NCBI GenBank assembly: GCA_028015205.1
Contig: CM051512.1
Coordinates: 8,058,255-8,122,254, forward strand
Reading direction: 5' to 3'
Length of the DNA: 64,000 nucleotides
Source of the DNA: Mytilisepta virgata
Taxonomy: Eukaryota > Mollusca > Bivalvia > Mytilida > Mytilidae
Made by a program: the position numbers and the translations under genes. Shown one piece after another: positions 38,601-50,600 of the stretch. Numbering within the stretch: position 1 is the first letter of the stretch; the number at the start of each line of letters is the position of its first letter. Under the pieces are notes generated by a model that was given only the letters and a program-made list of their open reading frames with translations, was not told the origin of the DNA and ran no database searches.

Positions 38601-41600
38601 ATATGGGCAATACCTTGATCCAGGACGAAAATGAGTGCTATCCGATAATTTTTTGTGGAGTCTCAACCAAATTTATATGGAAGATATATATAGGCAATAC
38701 TTTGACCAAGTTGGAAAACGAGCGCATTGGATAATTTTTGTGGGAATTACTGCCCTTGACTTAGTTTTCCCCTATCAACTTCTTGTTAGCGCTCTCAATT
38801 CTACATTTCTCAACAAATTTCAAACCAAATTTATTTGCAAGATGTATATGGGCATTACCTTGATCAGATTAAAAAACGAGGGCTATCGGATAATTTTAGC
38901 AGGAGTTACTGCCGTTGACGTAGTTGTTCTCTATCACATCCTTGTTAGTTCTCTAGATTCTACATTTTTTTTATCCATTTTAACCAAATTTATGTGGAAG
39001 TTGTATATTGACAATGCCCTATCAGTCACTTGAAATATTTTTCTGTTCTCTACAACAATATATATGCAGCAGGGCCCTTTGTGATTATCACGTCACAGTA
39101 TTCTAGTTAATTTAAGATTTCAACATAAATGTGATGCCATTTTGATGTCGATTAGTACCACGATGTACTTTGTATGAATATTGATAAAGTCCATTTCTTT
39201 CTGATGTGCTGTTCCTAACAACTGCTGCTCAAAATTCAGTGAAAATAAAACATTAATCCAAAGCTCATATGTAAAACTATTATTACAGGGCTTGTGTAAA
39301 TTGGGATCGGCTGGAGGATCAGATGCCAGTGATAAGCCTTTAGCTGAAGGATCCACAATAACGTTAGCAAAAGTTTGTAGAAAGTACGTTACAGAATAAT
39401 ACCAAAATATACATTGGGTTTCTCTCCCTCTCTTTTTTTTCAGGTTAATTGAAAATATTCAAATATTTTTTTTTAAATAGAATTGAAGAATCTTTTATTT
39501 CTGGATATTTTGTTATGTATGCATAAAACTAATAAGGCCTAAAAAAAATATAGTTGTGTTTAGGGTAACCCGACCCTACCTAATTTTTAGTGCTTACCCT
39601 AAATTTTTTATAACCTTTCTTCAACAAGCACTGTTAAAGTCAAGGTGACTCCAGTATATAACCTAACTAAAAAAATTAATGTAAAAAAAAAAAATTTCCC
39701 TACCTACCCTACCTAACTTTTTTCAGTGTGTTACCCTAAACACATGTATTTTTTTATTTGGCCTAAGTAATGTGGAATGTAAAAAATTATGGTCATAACA
39801 AAGGTACCGTACTCCAATGTGTATTCAATAGGGGAAAGTCTACAGACACTGGCAAAACCAAAAAGGAGCTCAACTATATCAACCAGCGGAACAACTGGAA
39901 AACAACTGTCATATTCCTTACATGATACAAAAAGAATATATGCATTGATAAATTCAAAGCAATTATTACATCTAAAAGTCACAACTGATGTTCAGTTCTG
40001 AACAAAAACTTTAAGACAAGACCTAAAATTTATAAAGAATTCTGAACTTTTTTGGAACATTACCAGTCTCCATTATTTTACACCTGCCTGGAAGATGTGT
40101 GAACAATTGTAGTGCCCTAATCAGTGATGAGTTCTGTACTTATTCATGTAATGAGGAACCAGAGTGAGTTATCTTTTCCTAACCAATGTAGGTAAGGGAG
40201 ATAATTAAATTCTCTCCCTTTTGTCCTGAGGCTAAAAGGGAGACAAATTTATTATCTCCCTTACCTACATTGGTTAGGAAAATATAACTCACTCTGGTTT
40301 CTCATTATCTTGTGAAGAGATTTGCCCAGAAACTTAGCTGTTTCACAAATGAGATTTAATTTAAAATATTAATTGTAATATACATATTTTAAAATAAATT
40401 GATTTTTATAGATTTTTAGTGAATCCTTCAAAGGATATTGAGTTACGTCGCTGGGCAACTGAAGGTTTGGCGTATCTGACATTAGATGCTGACATTAAGG
40501 AAGAATTAGTCAATGACACAGCTGCTCTGAAGTCACTGATAGATGTCACTACTGTAAGTCATACGCTGACATAGAATTATTCAAGTGAAAAAAATACAAA
40601 ATGAAAAAAAAAAACATGCATGTAATTCGCTTTGGTAATCACTTCCAAACCTTTTATACACATTATGAAACAATTTTAAAACAATATTTTTTTTTAGCAG
40701 TATATGTTCATATTAATTATAAGCATATCTACCTGTTAACAAGTGGCTTCCATGGCCGAGTGGTCTAGGTAGTTCGTCATGACTACTAATGATCACTAGC
40801 CTGTCAAGACTGAGATTATGAGTTCGAATCTCACCTGTGGTGGGTTGTGTTTGACTCCAATCTTAATTGACAAGGATTGCCAATTTTCCTGCAGAAGGTT
40901 GGTAGTTCTCTCAGGGTCCTCCGGATTCCTCCATCAATAAAAACTGGCCGCGGCAAAAATACTCAAATGTGCCCAACTAAATAAACGAACTAACCTGTAA
41001 ACAACATATAATACATGTATATATTGATATTGATTTATATTGTGATAGAGGCTGAGGTAATTCACTGTAAATGGACTTCTTAATATTTAATGACCTTGCC
41101 GGTTGGCAGTTTGAGTTATTCATTACGGGGGATTAAAAGGATAGGACCATTTTCCTCTGAATTTTTGTCACTTAGCGGGCCATTTTCAAAACATTGTATT
41201 GTGCCTTCCATAATCTGTCAGGACATCTGTTGGTATGTCTCCTCTTAAGACTTGCTAACAATAACTGCAATTAAATAATTAAAAAGCGCCCTACGTATCT
41301 GAATATAATATTGGAATATATATTTGACATTTTGAGTATTTAAGATAGTTGTTCAACATGAAGGACACTCAGAAACACAACAAACTTTCTGCTGTGGGTA
41401 AATGTACCTCCTTTCGTGTGACAGGAAAATGGTTTTGGTTTTCATGTAGATATTATTATGAAAAGATCAAAAATGCTTGCAAATTATTTAAAACAGCCTA
41501 TGATCAAGACCTTAAGAGATAGAAAACATGAACTGATAAAAGAATGACATTTAATTTGTTTGTAGCGATTCAAATACACCATATTTTCTGTTTACAATGG

Positions 41601-44600
41601 ATCTTGGTGTATATTTGAAAGGTGTTCAGACCATAATATGTCATGTCTCTAAATTATAGTTCTTTTGATAGATTTTACCGAAAGATTACAGTGGAAATTA
41701 TTTATATTTATATTTGTCAAGTTGTTTGTAAGTGTCACCCATGAAAATAATATATGTATATGGTGTCTCTGAAGTTTGGTGATTACATTGTATGGAAAAT
41801 CCTGGACATTTACAAGAATCATATGGCTATTTATAGTTTGGATACCTCAAAATTTAAAAATAATGGTAATAAGTGAAAGTTATGCATAGAATGTGGTCTT
41901 ACTAATTTGCAATGGGTTTTACTGTATTTCATTTCAATAATAAGCTAAATATATATATAGCTAAAAATTTCAGTTGTTTGTTCTAGGCATCAGATAAGAA
42001 TGTATTATACCCTGCAGCTACAGTGTTTGTCAATGTCACCAATAGTTACGACGTCAAAGAAGTTGAACCAGAAATGATCGAGTTAGCCAAGTATGCCAAA
42101 CAACATGTCCCCGAAAAGCATGAACTGGTATGTAATATTTCATTATATCAGAGAGGTAGGGAAGAATTCAATAATTTCACTAATGAACTGGTATATAATA
42201 TTATGGACTATACCATTATAGCAGAGGTAAGACCAAAGTTCATCAAAGAACTGGTATGTAATGTTAGGACTATTCCATTATATCAGAGAAGTACGGCAGA
42301 ATTCAACAATTTCCTGTATTCAACAGATTTAATTATCTTGAAATATTGAATAAAAAATCCACAATTTTCATTCAAATGTGTAAGCACTGATTTAGAAAAT
42401 TTTTCTATTCTTTTTTGTTTAATAAACAGACAAAAGCAAGAAAAAAAAATTCAGTTGTAAAAGAATTAAAGTAAATTCACAAAAATTAGCAACACCATTT
42501 GAAATGTTTAAAATACATGTACAACCAAATCTTGAAAAAGATTAAAGAAATAATTCATGGCAGCCATATATACGAGATTTTAATATGAATAACATAAGTC
42601 TTTATACCGACAAAATTGCCAATTTTTTAGAGAATAATAAACTCTATTTATACAAGAAAATAAAACTATCCACGATTATGGAAAGCTATTTATCTTTTTA
42701 TAATTTTTCAATTAGAAGACTTTTTTCACAAATTTGTATTAGTGATCATACCCTTGAAATTGAGAAAGGTACATGTAGATATAAAAAATACCACGAGAAG
42801 AAAGAATATGTAAATTATGCAAAAGTATTGAAGACGAGAATCATTTTATGTTAAGTTGCAAAATAAATCAAAATTTAAGGAACAATCTCTTTGCTGATTT
42901 AGATAATAATTTTAATTTGAAAAGTCTTGACCAGGATGACAAAATTTCATATCTTTTAAATCCATCTTCAACCAGACATGTAAGAATTATTGGCTTCTTC
43001 TTAAAACAGTCATTAGAACTGAGGTCGGAGGGCTCTTAATCTAATCATGTATTCCTATGATTATAACTTTTTGTATATATATAAACTTGCACTAATTGTA
43101 CTGATTGTTTGTATCATGCTTGTCAGAGACATTAGTTTTATATCTTTTATGGCAATAAAAAAAATAAATTATTATTTGAGTAAAAAAATATCGCGAGCGT
43201 GAGCGAGGGATAAAATTTGAGCAAATAATGCTACCCATAATAAAATCTAATAGGAATATATCGCTACCATGAATTATATCTCTTCTAATATGACAAAAAC
43301 GGAAATTAGGTAAACATAGTGGTACTTCAAGTTCTTTCATATGACTGCCATTTTGATTTCAGAACTTCTGAAACAGAAATCGAAAGCGGTAGAAAAGTAA
43401 AAACAATAAATAAGATTACAAAAAACTTTTTATTCGATTTTAAGCAAAAAAGTCCAAACGATTTTTGTATTTCAACATTCTGACGGTTTCTCTGGTGATA
43501 TCAAAAGAATGGCGTTGTAATTTTGACTATGACTTACGGCACGTACAACTGATAATAAATCGGAAATTTCAATGCATCTCTATTTACAAATGGAAAGCAG
43601 CACACCGTATTAGAATTAAAATTTTCAAACATTTAGTTATATGTGCCTCAATGAATTAAAATTTAAACATTTATTTTTTTATAAAAATATTGAATTTATT
43701 TCCATTTACCCATTTTTCATTTTATATAGGTTAGAAAACGAAAGCAGAGAAAAAGCACAATCTTTTTTGCGAACGTACAATTTGGAAAAATATTTTGTGG
43801 TCACATGTTAAGAATTGTATCATTGAATTAAAATTACAGCTGTATGTTATTTAAAGAGAGATAACTCTTGTTCTTCAAACTAATGATGTTTACATTTGTA
43901 CACAGTTTTCAGATAAATTTTTGTGAATATTTACAAATTTCTCTTGCAGGATAAACCAGAAGCAGTTAAGACAAGAGTTCACAAGGTAGCAGAGGCTGGA
44001 GTTTGTAGTGCTTTAGTAGCACTTTGTAACACAGACAGTAAGGCCAGTAGAGAACTGATCAGCAGGTGAGGTGCTCCAGGGATTGATATTTTTATCATGG
44101 AAGACAAAATCAGATTTTATATTTCTTTTTATTACATTGTGTGTTGTGAAAAACCTGTATGTCTGAGTAACAGAAAATCCAATAATTCGCCCAGCAAACA
44201 GAAAATTTACAATCATATTCATATTTCTCTCTAGGAAGTGACGCAAAAAATACGTCTCCAATGACGTGCAGTCACATACAAACATAATCCTTTCAATTAT
44301 CTCATTTAATCTTCTGAAACAAGGAATATGTCAGTGTAATAAGCAGAATAACTAATCTTGAAATTCGAATTATACCAAAAATCTTGACTGAAAAACATAA
44401 ATAATTTACTATGCACATTCGTTAATTATTGTGTTGTTCTGTCAATCATTGTATATTTTTAAAGTATTAGAATTTCAAGATTTTGTATACTATAATAATT
44501 TTTAAGCATCAAATGAGATAAGAGTCATTTTGCACAAACCTTTTCATTAAACAGTTTTCGGACCATTTTATATCATGTGACATTAAAAAATCTTTTTGTG

Positions 44601-47600
44601 GAATGCAGTATGTAGCTCTTTTTCAGAGCTGTTCTAAAATGAGAACACGTCCTTATTGAATGTATCAAGAAAGGCTGCTGTAATTGAAATTACTATTTTT
44701 GCTCATCTACTCTCAGATGGGGTTAAATAAGTCATTTCTGTCAGAAAATATTTAATGAATATTAGGCCTCCATTTATTGTTTCATAAACAAATGATATAT
44801 TTCAGAGTATATTTAGCCATTGCTACAGAAGAAGATCTGAGAGGATTGATCGTTCAGCAAGGGGCAGCGAAGGTGAGATTTATTATTTAAGAGGGGTTGG
44901 TGTACTGAGAAGTTCATCCAGAAACTGCTCATTGTCCCTGTTTTGTCATCATCGAAGTTGTGATTAAATCCAACTAGTGGCAGGTTGTGTTCAACCAAGA
45001 TCACATAAGAATAAAATTGAATAAGATTGCCAGTTTTAATGTCCTTAGAGGTTTAGTATTTTTCCACCAATTGGATGTCCTGATATAGCTTCCAATATGA
45101 TTAAAATTTTTCACACACTCATGAGAAATACATGTAGTTGTTGGCTTATACATTACATATGCAAATGTAAGGATATGGGGTATACATAAATGGAAAAGAT
45201 CCTAGGATTGAGCACAGGAAGAGGTTGATTACATTTTGTAATTATTGTGTGGGCTTTAAAAATGAGTAACAGCCAACAACATAAGACAAATGGAACCACA
45301 AACAACTGTATCAAAAATTTCACAAAAGTAATAACAGATCCCAAATAACAAATAAAGTATTTTGATTGTGTACATACAAATGTTATAATATTTTTATGTG
45401 AAAAAAGCAATGAATTTACATGAGTGTCAATGATTTTTGGAAAGAATCGTCTTTACAATTAAAATATATATCACTTAAAAGTGCATTTTAACAATAGCTA
45501 GTTACATCTGATCTGTTAAAGATTATCAATTTCGATGATAAAATAATAGAACTTTTCAGCTTTGGGACTATGAAAATAGTTTGATACAATCGTTGTGTTT
45601 GACTCAAGCATGTTTGAATAAACCATGTTGAAATAACTTGGCATTAATGGGCAAAAATTAGGATGTGGTCAGCAACTTTGACATATCCATGGTATTCAAC
45701 TGAAGAGTGTTAGACATAAACATGTTTGACTGTAATAAGCCCATAACAATAAGTAGTAGTTATTTCATGATAACCAGTGATTTACCGTAGTGTCTGAGTA
45801 GAGGAAAATATGGTAAATAATATGTGAAAAGAAAAGCTGATATTTCAGTCTGGGAAGTGATGTCACAATTGCTTTGGAGATACATCAAAAGATTTATTTC
45901 TGCTAAATTCTGTACAATGTAATCACTGAATTGAAATACCAGAAATAAACAACTTGTGACTGAACTACAACTGTAAATAACTTGTGGGCTGTGCACACTT
46001 GTGATTTATTGCGTTGTTTTGACACACGTTTTTAGCTCACCCGTCCTAAAAGGACGTGAGCTTTTGCCATCACTTGGCATCCATCTGTAAAATTTTACAT
46101 TTTCATCTTCTCCTCTGAAACCCCTGGACCTATTGAACTGAAACTTGGTCTGAAGGGTCTGTGGAAGGTCCTTTACAAAGATTGCATAAATCATCCCGGT
46201 CCGTGAAACAAAATGGCCGCAATTAGGATTTACATGTTCTGATTGGTCGAAATTTAAAACTTCTTCTCCTCTGAAACCGTAAAGCCAAATGAACTGATTT
46301 TTGGTATGGAGCATCTATATAAGGTCCTTTACAAAGTTTTCATAAATCATCTTGTCCCCTGAAACAAAATGGCCGCCATGAACATTTACATTTTCTGATT
46401 GGTCGAAATTTAAAACTTCTCCTCTGAAACAGTAAAGCCAAATGAACCGATTTTTGGTGTGGAGCATCTATGTAAGGTCCTTTACAAAGTTTGCATCAAT
46501 CATCCTGGTCCGTGAACAAGATGGCCGCCATGACCATTTAAATGTTCTGATTGGTCAAAATTTAAAACTTCTTCTCCCTTGAAACCATAAAGCAAAATGA
46601 ACTGATTTTTGGTATGGAGTATCTTTGAAAGGTCCTTTACAAAATTTGCATAAATCATCCCAGTCCATGAAACTAAATGGCCACCATGAGCATTACATGT
46701 TCTGATTGGTTGAAATTTAAAACTTCTTCTCCTCTGAAACCGTAAAGCCAAATGAACTAAATTTTGGTATGGAGCATCTATGAAAGGTCCTTTACAAACT
46801 TTGCATAAATTGTCATAGTCTGTGAAACAAAATGGCCACCAGAAACCTTTATATGTTCTCATTGGTCAAATTTTTAAATTCTTCTCCTCTGAAACCATTT
46901 GGCCAACTTATACTTGGTATGAAGCATCTATGGAAGGTCATTTACAAAGTTTCCAGAAATCAATCTAGTCCATCAAATCAAATCAAAAGTTTGTGACTAC
47001 CAGGTGAGCGATACAGGCTCAGCCCTCTGAACCTCTTGTTTATTTCTGGTATTTGAATTCATTGATTAGTTTTACTATAAAGTATGTTATGATATGAAAG
47101 AAGGGATTTGTAGAATACATGTAGTACTAATAAAAAATTCCCTTTATTAATGTGTTAAAAAGTTTCAGCAGAGGAAGAACACCTTTATTGCTGTTGTTCA
47201 TCTGAAGACAACACTCATTGCTGTTATTTATTTTACATTATATTTACATTAATGAATTGTTTACAGATATGTTTATCTTAGTCTCTATACCCTGTTTCAG
47301 TTTAATTCTATTTATGTGTTTCATCATTTTGCATATTTTTAGGCTTTACTAAAATTAGCAATAGAAAATAATACGGACCAAGGATTGATAATAGCATCTC
47401 ATGCCCTGGCAAAGTTATCAATAACAATGAACCCACAGACAACCTTTCCAGGTCAGAGGGTAAGTTCGTTACCAGCAGAGACACATTTAGGTGTGAATAA
47501 CTCTCACGTTAAATTTTTGTCAGATCTATGAAATATTTGCTGTGGTAAAGTTAGGTATAAATGAATCTTCCGTTGCGGATATTGTTGGTGAACAACCAAT

Positions 47601-50600
47601 AATCTGTTCAGCTTTATTTACATGTAAAAATGCAGTGTTCTTCTTAATTAGGCAATTTTGGCATCACTGTACCAAGTTTCTCTATTGTTTAGCTGAGATA
47701 ATCAGAAGTCAGATTATTTTGAAGGATAATTCCTAGATTCTCATGAAGATCCACAAGAAAACAGTGTTGGGCATGGAGAGCTTTACTCATTTTAAGATGA
47801 AAATAAAAACTAATGAGAGAACAAAATGAGTCAGAATGAAAATGCAGGAATTGACAGGAATGAGAGAGTTTGTGAGATATACATTTATGTAGTCTGTTAG
47901 AAGTGATACAATGGAAAGTCTTAAATCTATGAATTTGGGGGAATTCCTGCTGATTTTTTTGTGTTCCCTTACAGAAATTTTGATTATCACTGAATGTCAT
48001 TCTTAACCCATGCATTGACAAAATAATTTGATTTTGTTTCAGATGTACGAGTTAGTCAGACCTCTGCTAGCATTACTCCATATAGACTGTACTGCGTTAC
48101 AGAACTTTGAAGCGTTATTGGCATTGACAAATCTGGCATCCATCAGTGATTCTGTTAGGTAATGGTCATTTACTTATTCCTATTATGGTGCACTGTATGT
48201 ACTTAGTCAACAATATATTTGTTTGTTTGTTTAGTTGTTTGTTTGTTTGTTTGTTTGTTTAGTTTTGGTGTTATGCCTTTTTCAGCATATTTGGCTATTT
48301 CGTGGCAGCCAGTTTTTATTGGTGCAGGAAGCTAGAATACCGGGAGAGAACCACAGACCTTCAGTAATAAAATTGGAAATCATTGTCAATTAAGATTCTG
48401 AGTCAAACAAACCCCACCACAGGTGAGGTTCGAAATCACAACCTCAGTGTTGCCAGGCTAGTGATCATTAGCAGTGATGACAGAACTACGTAGACAACTC
48501 AGCCACTGAGGACTCTCAACAATTTATATCGGTTAAAAAAAAAAGACATGGAAATCTGAAACTAAATACTAAAAATATTCTATACCAGATGAAGGTACCA
48601 GAATGGCTGGGCTTATGCGGCTACAGAAGGCTAAATGATCTTACCCTAAGCAAAAACCCACCCTTTTACAGTTGCAGTCAAAATGGGTTCCTCTCTGTGT
48701 TCCATCCCACCCTATTTGAATTGTGTTTGATAAATTGTTGAACTGGTTCTCGTCCTGAAGAAGCATGAAATATTTGCCACCAGACATTAAGCAAAAAACA
48801 AACAAACAAAATGACTGGAAATTGTAGAACAAAAACCATCTCAGGGACAACATAAAAAGTTCAATGTAGGATAAAAAACTTAGAATCATCAAGAGAATTG
48901 TGGAAAATGATTTACTGGTACTAACTTCCAATGGAATTTCAAATTTTAGGCAGATAATTTTTTCCGTAGTGTTTTGTGCATTTGAAATAAACATGGCTGT
49001 TTTCAATTGATTAATTATAAAAATGTCTTACAGGGTAAGTTACTGGTGATTTTATCAATTGTTCGATCATTAATATCTGTGGAAAGACTATTTATTGAAT
49101 TCTTAATTAATTACAGTGTTATTGTCCTAATACTTCTGAAATCTCCTTAACCTTCAATTCCTAACAACAATGTTAAATTGTTCCAAGAATTATTTATATA
49201 ATATTGTATATGCTTTCAGAAAGAGAATTCTAGCAGAAAAAGGATTTTCCAAGATAGAACATTACATGTTTGAAGAACATGAGATGTTAAAACGTGCTGC
49301 TACAGAGTGTATGTGTAATTTGGTAATGTGTGATGAGGTAGGTTGATTCTGTATACGATTCTGTATTTAACAGAGATAAACACTGTTTTTCACTATGTTT
49401 TTTAAAAGGAAAAATTCAGATGTCTGGTTGGCGGGTTTGCATGCTGAAATACTTTCCACAAAAAATGTTTAGAGCAAAATTACGCTCAAGTCATACAGAT
49501 TGTAGTATAACTTATGAGTAATATCACTCTAAGATATTTTGTGAAAAGGGCTCCAGGTTGATTGTCCAACTGGTAGGCACTCGGAATGGACAGACAGCTC
49601 CCAACAGTGATAAAGAAAATCTATTCTTGCCATCACTTAGACAGCTTCGTATTAACTCGATTCTCTAAAGACAAAATCTGGTTATTTGTAAACAACAAAA
49701 TGGATAACAGGAAAGGTCAACAATGACAGACCAATCAATCAAAGCAACCTTACATACGGAAATCTGGACAAAAAGTAACATTAAAGAGCACAGAACACAA
49801 ACATAACCACAGGACAAGCAGGATAGTCCGACTCTAAATTGATTTAAGAAAATATCAGTTGCTGTTTGTTTGACAGTTTACATGTCTTCTACATGTATAT
49901 AATTTTTCAAATTAAATCTTGCATTAAGCTTACTTATTAACATGGTTAAGTTAATGTTGAGCTTAAATTTGCACATGCTTACGTGAATTTTTCACAGATT
50001 TTCAGACAATGCACATAAGCTGTATTTTGAAAAAAAAACAAAATCCTGAGTCATTTCGAACAATTTAAAAATTGATACTAGAATTTCAAATGGAGTACAA
50101 AGAAGAAAAAAGAAAGAAAACAGTTTGCCAGTAGCAGCTATCAGTATTTTCCTTGCAAATATCATAGCTAGAACTGTGTTACAACTGACTCTGGTTTATT
50201 TCTGCAGGTACTGCCTATGTTTGAAGAGGAGAATGACAGGGTGAAATTATTGACATTATATTGTGGAGATGAGGGCGAAGATGGGGATCCTTTATTGGTT
50301 AGGGCTGCAGCTGGTGCCTTGGCAGTCTTGTCACATAGTAAAGTAGTATGTAAAAAGATCTTAGAGGTAAATATTCCCGAAACGACACTGAAAATCCAGT
50401 CATATTTTGTTAGAAGTAATGCATGACAAGTTATTAAATGAAGTAAAGATTTAATTCTTTCACGCTTATTAAACAAATTAACTCTGGCCAAGGTTTGGTA
50501 AAGAATAATATTATCCATGGCAATTTGTCATAACTACTTATGATTGACGTGCTGATTAGAATGCAAGTTCAGCTCTGTGACAAAGATTGCCAGTTTCCAT

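Noticed and set aside
38635..39033. 132-codon + strand ORF
   Set aside because: It is made by a degenerate tandem repeat; no domain and no splice context.
46006..46862. Minus-strand ORFs of 102 and 120 codons
   Set aside because: They lie inside the tandem units of the 'TTAGCTCACC' element and repeat with its period.
47689..48021. 110-codon minus-strand ORF in UNC45 intron 16
   Set aside because: No recognisable domain, overlaps a second frame of similar length, and no splice or promoter support.
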